Source: Paraburkholderia adhaesiva (GTDB lineage: Bacteria > Pseudomonadota > Gammaproteobacteria > Burkholderiales > Burkholderiaceae). From it: a DNA stretch of 64,000 nucleotides. The translations under genes and the position numbers were made by a program. The notes under the pieces are model-generated. The model searched no databases and had not been told where the DNA came from. It saw nothing but the letters and a program-made list of their open reading frames with translations. This document shows positions 46,965-55,597 of the stretch, piece by piece; the first letter of the stretch is position 1; the number at the start of each line of letters is the position of its first letter. The stretch spans positions 1,588,501 to 1,652,500 of the forward strand of contig NZ_JAJEJQ010000001.1 of assembly GCF_021390575.1 (NCBI RefSeq), written 5' to 3'.

Positions 46965-47345
46965 ATGATCCTCACAAATGGATTTACGTTTCCAAACTTC
47001 ATAATCGACATTTTTTCGATCTTCATGTTCATCTTGTGGTTCTGGTTGTTCATTACTATCACAAGTGACTTGTTCCGCCGGGACGACATATCCGGATTCC
47101 TGAAAGTCGTGTGGGTGATCTTTCTGATCCTGCTCCCCTACATTGGCATTTTCGCGTACGTGCTGACGCAAGGCCGGAAGATGGCACTTCGCAACGAAGA
47201 ACGCGCCCGGAAAGCGCGCGACGAGTTGCGTCAGGTGGTTGGCTTCAGCGCGGCGGACGAAATCGAGAAACTGGACCGACTGAAGTCGACCGGGTCGCTT
47301 ACGGAGGATGAGTACAAGCGCCTTCGCTCAAGGCTCTTCGACTAA
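46965..47345 (+). CDS. SHOCT-domain membrane protein (PLDc_N-type)
   Basis: A 126-residue protein: two hydrophobic helices (FIIDIFSIFMFILWFWLFIT, VVWVIFLILLPYIGIFAYVL) of the PLDc_N type separated by a charged loop (SDLFRRDDISGFLK), then a basic linker and a C-terminal SHOCT motif (DEIEKLDRLKSTGSLTEDEY, then KRLRSRLFD). SHOCT segments form short oligomer-making helices. ATG 46965 follows GGAGAAGAAGC. Role unknown. Confidence 0.85.
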   Translation: MILTNGFTFPNFIIDIFSIFMFILWFWLFITITSDLFRRDDISGFLKVVWVIFLILLPYIGIFAYVLTQGRKMALRNEERARKARDELRQVVGFSAADEIEKLDRLKSTGSLTEDEYKRLRSRLFD

Positions 47346-47717
47346 CGGCCACCGGGTCGTTCACGAGATCTGGGTAAAGGAGCCGGGTGCGAAGCAAACT
47401 GCCAACGTGCTCAGACGGTCGTTCAAGACGTCACACGACAACGCGTTGCACTGTCAGACCCGACCAGCACGGTCCTGCATGCGGTTAGTCAGAGCGGACC
47501 GTGCAGCCATGATCCTCATGGTGTCGCGTGCTTGCTCGCAAAAGGGCTTTGATGATCGCATCACCCTTTCGTCCGCACGCTGCGTCCTTCCCTCCTGAGG
47601 CCCTCATCCCCCTCGCCAGTGCAACGTTAAAGAGTCGAAAGCGATCTGCCGTAAACAGAGTAAATGATGCGATTCCGTCTGGTGGCGGTTCGCAAATTTT
47701 GCTTCAGGGAGGCCGTA
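47346..47717. other. 370-bp stretch without a recognised gene
   Basis: Space between the SHOCT gene and the next exported-protein gene. The final bases include GGGAGG, the ribosome site for ATG 47718. Nothing else stands out. Confidence 0.4.
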
Positions 47718-48197
47718 ATGAGCGCGAGAGATCTGCAAAGGCGTTGGAAAATCGGCGCAGTGGCGATGAGTATCGCAACCATCATCTGCACGCCTTGCGC
47801 CGCCGTCGCTGCGAGTAGTGGCCGGATCTTTTTCTCGGGGATGATCGTCGCGCCGCCGTATAGCATTGAAACAGTGTCCGGAACCTCCTCTGCTGGTACC
47901 ACCACCGCAGGCGTCGGCCATTCGGAGCCCGCGACGGCGACTGTCACGTTCGCGGCCGCCCCGTCCAGTCCGCCCTACGCCGAAGTCGCATTGGCGACGA
48001 TGCAACCTGCGAGTACCGGGACCGGTTCGAAAGCGGCCAGTCCGTTCGTAGAGAAATTCTTCGATGGCAACGGCCATCGGCTGACGCCTGACCAGTCGGG
48101 CATCTATCACCTCGGCGCCTCGGGTGGCACGCTCCAGATCAAGGGTCCGGACTCCTCCGCACAAACGCCCGTAATCGTAGTGACCAACTACGATTAA
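47718..48197 (+). CDS. exported protein with weak fimbrial-subunit resemblance
   Basis: A 159-residue protein with an N-terminal signal (RRWKIGAVAMSIATIICTPC), then SGRIFFSGMIVAPPYSIETV, which resembles the first beta strand of type 1 fimbrial subunits (GxVxFxGxIVxPxCxI), but with no Cys pair beyond that. The body is Ser/Thr/Ala-rich. A terminal VVTNYD could be a beta strand. GGGAGG precedes ATG 47718. The fimbrial link is weak. Confidence 0.6.
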   Translation: MSARDLQRRWKIGAVAMSIATIICTPCAAVAASSGRIFFSGMIVAPPYSIETVSGTSSAGTTTAGVGHSEPATATVTFAAAPSSPPYAEVALATMQPASTGTGSKAASPFVEKFFDGNGHRLTPDQSGIYHLGASGGTLQIKGPDSSAQTPVIVVTNYD

Positions 48198-48333
48198 GGC
48201 ATCCGTTCGATGCAAGATAACTCAGGGACGGCCCTGCCGACCCTGAGCGTAAAGGCCTGCAACGGGCCGGCTAATCGCTGTGCCGACCTTCCGTTGCGCG
48301 AGGTAAGCCTCGACTTCAACCCGGCCCAAATGC

Positions 48334-48359
48334 AAAAAAAGCGCGCCTTTAAGGCACGC
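48334..48359 (-). terminator. terminator behind phnX
   Basis: On the minus strand: GCGTGCCTT, A, AAGGCGCGC, then seven T residues, 10-30 bp after the phnX stop. One G-T pair in the stem. Confidence 0.8.
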
Positions 48360-48367
48360 CACACAGC

Positions 48368-49171
48368 TTAGGGACGCTCGCCGCGAGCAAGCCGCCCTTC
48401 GATCTCGCTCACGATCGGCAGCAAGTCGGCCACGCTGTCGATCACATAGTGGGCACCCGCTGCGACGAGCCGTGCGACAGCGGCCTCGCGGCGACGTGCG
48501 AATACCTCGGGCGGGAGCGCGCGAACTTCGTCCTCAGTCATCCCGAATGCATTGCCGCTCACGGCGACACCCACAGCCCACGTTCCGGCGTTGATGCCCT
48601 CCTCGATGCCGACCTCGGTATCGTCCACCTTGATCACATCACGTGTGCGCCACACGCCCAGTTGGGGCAGCGTGCGGTAGATCATGTACGGCGACGGCCG
48701 GCCTTCGGGCGTGTCCCCGGTGCAGACGATGCTGTCCGCCACGAAGCCCTGCTCTGCCGCTCCCGGCACGATCTTGTCGATGATCTCGCGCGTGTAGCCC
48801 GTGGTCGAACCGATGCGGATGCCTTCGGCACGCAGTGCGGCCGTCACGGCGGCCACGCCTGGAATCACATCGCTGTACTGCGCCGCCACCGCGATGTTCT
48901 TCGGCACGAACACGTTGTAGACCGCGTCGATGTCTGCGTCCGCCGGCGCATGGCCATGACGCGCTTCCCACGCCCTGGCGACGCGAGGCAGCGCCATCAG
49001 CGCCGCGATGTGCGGACGCTTTGCCATGCCCATCGGACCGCGCGCTTCGTCGATCGTGATCGGTACGCCAAACTCCTCGAAGGTCTCGACGAAAGCGCCC
49101 ATCGGTGCGCGCGAACCATAATCGACCACCGTGCCGGCCCAGTCAAAAATTACTGCCTTGACGTGTTTCAT
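48368..49171 (-). CDS. phnX: phosphonoacetaldehyde hydrolase (phosphonatase)
   Basis: A 267-residue HAD-family enzyme. Nucleophile Asp10 and Ala12 lie in FDWAGTVVD, and Lys51 in the cap (MGMAKRPH) is positioned to form the Schiff base with the aldehyde. It splits phosphonoacetaldehyde to acetaldehyde and phosphate. With PhnW it completes 2-aminoethylphosphonate use. Confidence 0.96.
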   Translation of the reverse strand: MKHVKAVIFDWAGTVVDYGSRAPMGAFVETFEEFGVPITIDEARGPMGMAKRPHIAALMALPRVARAWEARHGHAPADADIDAVYNVFVPKNIAVAAQYSDVIPGVAAVTAALRAEGIRIGSTTGYTREIIDKIVPGAAEQGFVADSIVCTGDTPEGRPSPYMIYRTLPQLGVWRTRDVIKVDDTEVGIEEGINAGTWAVGVAVSGNAFGMTEDEVRALPPEVFARRREAAVARLVAAGAHYVIDSVADLLPIVSEIEGRLARGERP

Positions 49172-49235
49172 TGCGTTTTGTCCTGCGAGTCATCCACAAA
49201 GAGAGAAACCTGGTCTGCCGACTGACGGCAGGTGC

Positions 49236-50396
49236 TCATGCCGCGAGCGCTTCGCGCGCGCCGAGCGATGCGGGCGCCGGTGCCCCGTTTGCCACCCCGA
49301 GCGAGGCAAGCGCGTTGCCGCATGCTTCAATCACGCGCCGCATCACACTTTCGTCGAGTGCGCCGATGCAGCCAATACGGAAGCTCTCGACCGTGGTCAG
49401 CTTGCCCGGATAGATGATGAATCCTTGCGCCTTCATCAATTCATAAAAACGCTCGAAGCTGAAGGCAGGATCGGAAGGCGAAAAGAACGTCACGATGATC
49501 GGCGAACGCCATGGCTCCGTGAGCAGCGGCTCGAAGCCGAGCGAGCGCATGCCCGCGACGAGCACGTCGCGATTCCTCGCGTAGCGTGCGAGGCGCGCCG
49601 GCTGGCCGCCTTCGAGCGTGTGCAGCCGCAGTGCCTCGATGAATGCCGCTACGGCGTGCGTCGGCGGCGTGAAGCGCCACTGGCCGGTGCGATTCATCAC
49701 GTCCCACTGATCGTAGATATCGAGCGCGAGTGAATGGCTGTTGCCCTTCGCGTCGCGGAGCACCTCTTTCTTCGCGATCACGAAGCCAAAACCGGGCACG
49801 CCTTCGATGCACTTGTTTGCCGACGAAACGAACGCGTCACACGGCAGCGTGCGCACATCGAGCGGTATCGCGCCGAATGCACTCATGGAGTCGATCAGGA
49901 GACGGCGGCCGAGCCGCTGCGTGACCTCGGCAATTTCCTCGACCGGGTTCAGGATGCCGGAACTCGTCTCGCAGTGGACCACGACGACATGCGTGATATC
50001 GGCGTTCGCGGCGAGAATGCGTTCGACGTCGGCGGCACGCGGCGGCAGATAGTCGCCGGTGTCGTGGACGGTGTGACGGCGGCCCAGATAGCGCAACGTC
50101 GTCGCCATGCGCTTGCCATACGCGCCGTTCGCGAGCACGAGCGCGTGGCCGTCACGCGGCACGAAGCTGCCGAGCATCGCCTCGACGCAATAGCTGCCGC
50201 TGCCCTGCAGCGGCACGCAGTCGTAGTCGCCGTTCGTGTCGCCTGCGATGTCCAGCAGGCTGCGGCGCAACCTGGCCGTCATCTCACGAAAGTCGGCGTC
50301 CCACGATCCCCAGTCGCGCAGCATCGCCTCTTTCGTCGAGGCTGCCGTCGTGAGCGGGCCAGGGGTCAGCAGGTACGGATCGGCCGGGGTCGTCAT
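49236..50396 (-). CDS. phnW: 2-aminoethylphosphonate-pyruvate transaminase
   Basis: A 386-residue PLP enzyme. PLP-Lys195 lies in SSANKCIEGVPGFG; the PLP-phosphate region GSGSYCVEAML and the DSMSAFG loop (Asp169) are present. It converts 2-aminoethylphosphonate and pyruvate to phosphonoacetaldehyde and alanine. The start at 50396 is preceded by ACAGGAGC. phnX follows on the same strand 64 bp later. Confidence 0.95.
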   Translation of the reverse strand: MTTPADPYLLTPGPLTTAASTKEAMLRDWGSWDADFREMTARLRRSLLDIAGDTNGDYDCVPLQGSGSYCVEAMLGSFVPRDGHALVLANGAYGKRMATTLRYLGRRHTVHDTGDYLPPRAADVERILAANADITHVVVVHCETSSGILNPVEEIAEVTQRLGRRLLIDSMSAFGAIPLDVRTLPCDAFVSSANKCIEGVPGFGFVIAKKEVLRDAKGNSHSLALDIYDQWDVMNRTGQWRFTPPTHAVAAFIEALRLHTLEGGQPARLARYARNRDVLVAGMRSLGFEPLLTEPWRSPIIVTFFSPSDPAFSFERFYELMKAQGFIIYPGKLTTVESFRIGCIGALDESVMRRVIEACGNALASLGVANGAPAPASLGAREALAA

Positions 50397-50513
50397 GCAC
50401 TTGCTCCTGTCGATCGCACCTCGTGCTGTGGCACCAGGTGCGATCCGATACAAAGTTAGTCGGGATTCAGCATCGAATGCCGACACGGTACTGGAAATCG
50501 TGGCATCGGTAAA

Positions 50514-50528
50514 ATCGATATAATCGAT
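50514..50528. promoter_or_regulatory. LysR-type palindrome between phnW and lysR
   Basis: ATCGATATAATCGAT: inverted ATCGAT copies around a 3-bp centre, in the 168-bp space between the divergent phnW and LysR genes. A likely binding site of that regulator by position. Confidence 0.5.
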
Positions 50529-50564
50529 GACGGTATAAGTCAAACTTATCGACCCGGATTGACC

Positions 50565-51422
50565 ATGCAATACGCCCAGTTACGCGCTTTTCACGCGGTC
50601 GCCGAGCACGGTGGCTTTTCGCGCGCCGCCCAGGCGCTATCGATCACGCAGCCAGCCGTATCGGATCACGTGCGGCGGCTGGAGCAGGATTTCGGGGTCA
50701 AACTCTTCGAGCGTGCGCCGCGCGGTGTCGAATTGACCGACCTCGGCAGGCGCCTTTTTGCCGTCACGCGGCAGATGGTCAGTTGCGAGCGCGACGCGCG
50801 GCGCCTGCTGGAAGCGGCGGGCGCGCTGGAGTCGGGTGAACTGTCGCTGATCGCCCACGCCCCCGACCTTGCCATCAAACTGGTCGGCGCGTTCCGGCAG
50901 CGCTATCCGGGCGTCGTGATCAAGCTGTCGATCGCGAACGCAACCGAATGCATGCGGCGCGTGCTCGCGAGCGAAGCGGACGCAGCCGTCACGGCTGCAC
51001 ACCAGGTCCACAGCCGCCTTCAGACACGCGCGTTGCGCGAGGAGCCGCTCGTGGCGGTCGTGCCCGCCGACAGCCCGGCCGCCAGGAAGCGCCGGATGAC
51101 CTACGAGGAACTGGTGCGCGAGCCGATGGTGTTCCGCGAGGCGCAATCCGTGACGCAGCAACTGCTCGAGGCCGAACTGGTGCGCAAGGGGCTGCAGGTG
51201 CAGCCGGTGCTTTACGTCGATGGACGCGAGGCGCTGCAGACGGCCATCGCCCAGGGCGTGGGTGTCGGCGTGATCGCACACACGGAGTTCGGCGAATCGC
51301 CGCGTATCCGCATGATTCCCCTCACGGATTGCCAGGTGCGCATGGTCGAATCGCTGACGAGGCTCGCCGATCAGCCATCGTCGAACCTGCTCGACGCCCT
51401 CTTCTCGACCGAACTCGACTGA
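50565..51422 (+). CDS. LysR-family regulator of the aminoethylphosphonate genes
   Basis: A 285-residue LysR: HTH (MQYAQLRAFHAVAEHGGFSR, AQALSITQPAVSDHVRRLE), then the effector domain (SGELSLIAHAPDLAIKLV). It is divergent from phnW, and LysR genes in this position control 2-aminoethylphosphonate use. ATG 50565 chosen; a TTG two codons upstream is less likely. Confidence 0.92.
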   Translation: MQYAQLRAFHAVAEHGGFSRAAQALSITQPAVSDHVRRLEQDFGVKLFERAPRGVELTDLGRRLFAVTRQMVSCERDARRLLEAAGALESGELSLIAHAPDLAIKLVGAFRQRYPGVVIKLSIANATECMRRVLASEADAAVTAAHQVHSRLQTRALREEPLVAVVPADSPAARKRRMTYEELVREPMVFREAQSVTQQLLEAELVRKGLQVQPVLYVDGREALQTAIAQGVGVGVIAHTEFGESPRIRMIPLTDCQVRMVESLTRLADQPSSNLLDALFSTELD

Positions 51423-51437
51423 GCGTCGCGCGCCGTT

Positions 51438-51659
51438 TCAGGTCACGACGATATTGGTGCCGATGGCATGCAGGAGATCGCGCAGCGTCTCGGCCTCGTG
51501 CATACGCGTGCCGTATCGCAGATCGATGCGCAGCGCGCGGCCCGCAATGCCGTCGACGGGCCGCGAGAGCCACAACTCCACGGCGAGCGCGCGCCCTTCT
51601 GGCTGACCGACGGCAGCCGGTTCGACGACGCACGGCTTGAAACAGGCGGATTCGGACAT
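51438..51659 (-). CDS. 73-residue conserved-looking protein
   Basis: A small cytoplasmic protein (MSESACFKPCVVEPAAVGQP... GTRMHEAETLRDLLHAIGTN). GAGGTCC lies before ATG 51659. Convergent with the LysR gene; its 5' side faces the phosphoribosyltransferase. I do not recognise a family, but start signal and length support a real gene. Confidence 0.5.
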   Translation of the reverse strand: MSESACFKPCVVEPAAVGQPEGRALAVELWLSRPVDGIAGRALRIDLRYGTRMHEAETLRDLLHAIGTNIVVT

Positions 51660-51884
51660 GGCGTGGACCTCGTTCTCGACAAAGGGCGGTGCCATCGTAC
51701 CGGCAGGCGTTTGCCCCACCAAACAACGAATTCGCGTTTGCAAATGACGGCCGTGCCTCATGAAAGCGCGGCGGCTGCGCCGACGTTAGAGCGAGCCGGC
51801 TTCGATTGCATCCTGTCTTTTTTCCCGCGCCGGATGGCGCGCTGCGTGGCAAACTGGTCGGATCGCTCCACCCGGGAGCCGCTC

Positions 51885-52544
51885 ATGGAACGTCCATTCA
51901 CCGATCGCCGCGAAGCGGGCCGAATGCTCGCGCAACACCTAGGCGCCTATGCGGGGCGGCGCGACGTCGTCGTACTCGCACTGCCGCGCGGGGGCGTGCC
52001 GGTCGCATTTGAGGTGGCGGCCGCGCTCGGCGCGCCGCTCGACGTGCTGCCCGTTTGCAAACTTGGGGTGCCCTGGCAGACGGAACTCGCGATGGGCGCG
52101 CTGTCCTCGAACGGCGCGCAGTTCGTCGACGAAGCGCTGGTGCGCGAAACCGGCGTGAGTGCGGCGCAGCTGCAGAGCGCCATCGCCACCGCCCGTATCG
52201 AACTGGGCCGCCGCGAGTTGCGCTACCGCGGCGAGCGTCCGCCCACGCCCGTGGCGGGGCGTGTGGTGCTCATCGTCGACGACGGCATAGCGACCGGAGC
52301 TTCGCTGAAAGCTGCCGCCCGCGCACTGGCGAGCCGCGGTCCGGCGCGCATCATCGGGGCGATGCCGGTTGCGCCCGCAGGCGCACGGGAGCGTCTTGGC
52401 GGCGCCATAGACGATCTCGTGTGCGTGCTCACCCCCATGCAGTTTTACAGCGTCGGCCAGTTCTATCTGGACTTCGAGCAGGTCGACGACGAAACCGTGC
52501 GCGACCTGCTCGACCGGGCCGCCAGTGGTACGGACAACGCCTGA
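51885..52544 (+). CDS. phosphoribosyltransferase-domain protein
   Basis: A 219-residue type I phosphoribosyltransferase fold: LALPRGGVPVAFEVAAALGA near the N terminus and the PRPP loop VVLIVDDGIATGASLKAA in the middle. The FYSVGQFYLDFEQVDDETVR tail is typical of the group often called erythromycin esterase-like or stress PRTases. GGGAG precedes ATG 51885. Substrate base unknown. Confidence 0.88.
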   Translation: MERPFTDRREAGRMLAQHLGAYAGRRDVVVLALPRGGVPVAFEVAAALGAPLDVLPVCKLGVPWQTELAMGALSSNGAQFVDEALVRETGVSAAQLQSAIATARIELGRRELRYRGERPPTPVAGRVVLIVDDGIATGASLKAAARALASRGPARIIGAMPVAPAGARERLGGAIDDLVCVLTPMQFYSVGQFYLDFEQVDDETVRDLLDRAASGTDNA

Positions 52545-52565
52545 CGCCTTGCACGCCGCGCTGCC

Positions 52566-52862
52566 TTAGCGCACAGGATTCGTCGCCTCATCGCCCACGA
52601 CCGTTTGCCACGGCCGCACGCGCCAGCTTTTGACCAGCCCGGCCAGGACGTAGGGATCGGCGCGCGCGAAGGCCTCGGCGGCGGCGGGCGAATCGCCCTG
52701 AAAGAGCAGCAGCGCGCTGTCGACGGGTTCGGCCACCGCCCCGGCGAGCAGGAGTTCGCCGCGCGATACGGCCTCCCACGCAAGTGCGAGGTGCGCGTTG
52801 CGGTGCGCCGCGCGCTGTTCGAGATAATCATCGACCAGTTCGTACGTCAAGAGCCAGTGCAT
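52566..52862 (-). CDS. YciI-family protein
   Basis: A 98-residue protein of the YciI ferredoxin-like fold: MHWLLTYELVDDYLEQRAAH with the conserved His residues and an acidic ligand, AGAVAEPVDSALLLFQGD, and the final DPYVLAGLVKSWRVRPW. Possible hydrolase or dehydratase; the function is unclear. GGAGGGAG before ATG 52862 is excellent. Confidence 0.88.
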   Translation of the reverse strand: MHWLLTYELVDDYLEQRAAHRNAHLALAWEAVSRGELLLAGAVAEPVDSALLLFQGDSPAAAEAFARADPYVLAGLVKSWRVRPWQTVVGDEATNPVR

Positions 52863-53118
52863 CGTCTCCCTCCGCGGATCGGGGGCTGCGCGTGTGCCGC
52901 TTGCTTGTCGCCGTCCGTCGCCGTCCATTGCCGACTGTCACGGTTTGACAATGCTTAACGCCGCGAGCCCAATAAGTCGCATTGTGCCGTCAACCGCGGA
53001 CGTCGCCACGCCGTTTTTAGGACAGCTTTGCCAAAATGGTCGCGGCGATGGGCCACAAAAGCGCTTCAGGCCTGCGAGCACGACTACCGACAACGTCGAA
53101 ATCCCCTGGGAGTGAGCT

Positions 53119-53430
53119 ATGAAGATTCAATCCGCAATCGCTGCAATCGTGCTGGGCGGCGTGCTGGCCGCACCGGCATTCGCACAAACCGCTGCCCCGG
53201 CGGCCGCCCCGAACAGCCAGCAGGACAAGATGAAGGCGTGTAACGCACAGGCGGCCGACAAGAAAGGCGACGACCGCAAGGCCTTCATGAAGCAGTGTCT
53301 CTCGGCGGGCGGTGCGGCGCCGACCATGACGCAGCAGGAACGGATGAAGGCGTGCAACGTTCAGGCGGCCGACAAGAAAGGCGACGATCGCAAGGCCTTC
53401 ATGAAGCAGTGCCTCTCGACGAAGAGCTAA
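53119..53430 (+). CDS. PsiF-repeat exported protein
   Basis: A 103-residue protein: signal peptide (MKIQSAIAAIVLGGVLAAPA) and two PsiF repeats, MKACNAQAADKKGDDRKAF and MKACNVQAADKKGDDRKAF, each followed by a MKQCLS end. PsiF-repeat proteins are phosphate-starvation-induced in E. coli. Function unknown. A terminator follows. Confidence 0.92.
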   Translation: MKIQSAIAAIVLGGVLAAPAFAQTAAPAAAPNSQQDKMKACNAQAADKKGDDRKAFMKQCLSAGGAAPTMTQQERMKACNVQAADKKGDDRKAFMKQCLSTKS

Positions 53431-53451
53431 GCGGCAACGAACGCAAGACGA

Positions 53452-53478
53452 ACGGCGGCCCCTGGCCGCCGTTTTTTT
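53452..53478 (+). terminator. terminator of the PsiF-repeat gene
   Basis: ACGGCGGCC, loop CCT-like, GGCCGCCGT, then seven T residues. Located 21 bp after the stop. Confidence 0.85.
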
Positions 53479-53702
53479 ATGGGCGCCCACGTTGAATTGC
53501 CGTCGGCTGCGGTGAATGGCCGGGCGACACCGTCGCCTCGTGCAACGCCCCCGGGGTTTCCCGCACTCTCTGCGGGCCCTGCTCGAACGGGTCGTTTTTC
53601 TCCTATGATGCCTCCAGCGGCGACCCACTTCAGATAACACCACACAAACGCCATCGGGCCGCCGTTTTTCGTTGATGCCAAAGGCATCGAACGGAGGCGC
53701 AA

Positions 53703-54164
53703 ATGGCATGGAGACACAAAAATCGCTGGTTTCGCCGCTGGCTGATGGTGACCGTGTTCTGGCTCGTGCCGGTGATGATCGTCGCGGTACGCGAAGCCCA
53801 GGACGAAATGGCGTACAACCGAGAGGACCTGCAGCGGGCCCTGGCGACATGGACGTTCAGCGCCGCCGATCGCGACACCGGTGCGCCGTTGCGCTGTCGC
53901 GGCACACCGGAGGCAGCCCGCACGTCCGGCTGTCCGGCGGATGTGCTCGCCGCGAATGCCGCCCGTCATCAGCAAGCGCTCGACGACTATGCCCAGCGCC
54001 GCTCGACACTGGCCGTCTATCTCTGGGATGCGCTCGTCGGCTACTGGGTCGCGCCGATGGCGACGCTGCTCTTCGTGGGCATCGTGATCGGGGGGATCCG
54101 GCGCGCACTGCGGCACCCGAGCCCGAAACCAGAGCCGGAACCGAAGCCTGCTCCAGAGCACTGA
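53703..54164 (+). CDS. small two-helix membrane protein, unknown
   Basis: A 153-residue protein: an N-terminal helix (WLMVTVFWLVPVMIVAV), an exported middle with two Cys in RCRGTPEAARTSGC, a second helix (LWDALVGYWVAPMATLLFVG) and a Pro/Glu-Lys tail (PKPEPEPKPAPEH). Unknown family. GGAGGCGCAA precedes ATG 53703. Confidence 0.7.
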   Translation: MAWRHKNRWFRRWLMVTVFWLVPVMIVAVREAQDEMAYNREDLQRALATWTFSAADRDTGAPLRCRGTPEAARTSGCPADVLAANAARHQQALDDYAQRRSTLAVYLWDALVGYWVAPMATLLFVGIVIGGIRRALRHPSPKPEPEPKPAPEH

Positions 54165-54297
54165 TGCCGCTGCTGCGGGGTGTCATCCCGATGGCCCGCG
54201 CAACGGCACGCTGCACGCGCGGCCCATAAGCCGCCAGCAGCAGTACGAAAATCACGCATCTGAATCCGCGACGCGAGTAGCGTGCTCGCGTGCCGCA

Positions 54298-55365
54298 TCA
54301 GCTCGCGGATGTGTCGATCACCTTGAAACGGGCGCGTCTGCTCGCGCGGATCACCGCTTGATAGAGGTCCACGTACTGCTGCGCCATGCGCCGCGACGTA
54401 AAGCGCTCCTCGAAACGCCGCCGCACGCCGGCACGCGGCACGCGCGAGATGCGATTCACCGCTGCCACGGCGCCGATCTCGTCCTCGACGATGAAGCCCG
54501 TCACGCCCTCGTCCACCACTTCCGGCACGGCGCCACGCTTGAACGCGATCACGGGCGTACCGCACGCCATGGCCTCGATCATCACGAGGCCGAACGGCTC
54601 CGGCCAGTCGATCGGGAACAGCAGTGCATGCGCGCCTGAGAGGAACTCAGCCTTCTGGGCGTCTGTAATCTCGCCGACGAACTCGACGTTCGGCTGTGCG
54701 AAGAGCGGCTTGATCTCGCGCTCGAAGTACTCGCGGTCGGCCTCGTCGACCTTCGCGGCGATGCGGATCGGCAGCCCGCAGCGCTGCGCGATGCGGATCG
54801 CCGTATCGACGCGCTTTTCCGGCGAGATACGTCCAAGAAATGCGAGGTAGCGTTGCTCGACGGGCTGCGGCGTATAGAGGTTTTCGGGCAGGCCGTGATA
54901 GACGGTGCCGAGCCATTTGGCCTGGGGCAATGGCTGGCGCTGCGCGTTCGAAATGGAAATGACCGGCGCGGTATCGAACGTGTCGAAGACCGGCTGCTGT
55001 TCCGGCAGGTCGAGCCGGCCGTGAAGCGTCGTCACGAAAGGCGTGTCCTGGCGCTTGAAGACCGAAAACGAGTAGTAATCCATATGGAAATGCAGCACAT
55101 CGAACCGGTCGGCCTGACGGCGCACCATCTCCATGAGCAGCATGTGCGGCGCGATCCGGTCGCGAATGCCCTTGTCGAGCCGCAGCGCCTGCGGCCAGAC
55201 GGCCTCGAGCTTCGCGCTCGTCACGGAGTCGCCGCTCGCGAATAGCGTGACGTCGTGACCGAGGTCGACCAGCGCTTCGGTGATATACGAGACCACGCGC
55301 TCGGTGCCGCCATAGAGCTTGGGCGGAACAGATTCGGTCAGCGGGGCGATTTGCGCAATTCTCAT
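54298..55365 (-). CDS. group 4 glycosyltransferase
   Basis: A 355-residue GT-B enzyme with the PPKLYGGTERVVSYITEALV start, the DVLHFHMDYYSF middle and the C-terminal donor-site E-x7-E (PEPFGLVMIEAMACGTPVIA). It would move a sugar from a nucleotide to an unknown acceptor. GGAGATGCC precedes ATG 55365. It may belong with otsA in an osmoprotectant or envelope-sugar context. Confidence 0.9.
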   Translation of the reverse strand: MRIAQIAPLTESVPPKLYGGTERVVSYITEALVDLGHDVTLFASGDSVTSAKLEAVWPQALRLDKGIRDRIAPHMLLMEMVRRQADRFDVLHFHMDYYSFSVFKRQDTPFVTTLHGRLDLPEQQPVFDTFDTAPVISISNAQRQPLPQAKWLGTVYHGLPENLYTPQPVEQRYLAFLGRISPEKRVDTAIRIAQRCGLPIRIAAKVDEADREYFEREIKPLFAQPNVEFVGEITDAQKAEFLSGAHALLFPIDWPEPFGLVMIEAMACGTPVIAFKRGAVPEVVDEGVTGFIVEDEIGAVAAVNRISRVPRAGVRRRFEERFTSRRMAQQYVDLYQAVIRASRRARFKVIDTSAS

Positions 55366-55597
55366 CCGGCATCTCCGTCGATCGGGGTGTGCGGCCCGGC
55401 GGTGTGCCCCCCGGGTCCTGCCGCTTTGGTGTGCCTCATTGTAAGGCAATGCGGAAGCCGTCCATCAGAGAGGTACTTGCTGCATATCGGAATCCAGCGC
55501 GGGCGTTGTGGGATCCGGTCATTCTTCTACAAGCTGTGAGCCCGCGCCGCAGGTCTTTCAATTGCTATCCGGACTTACATGCCGATACATCGCGCGC

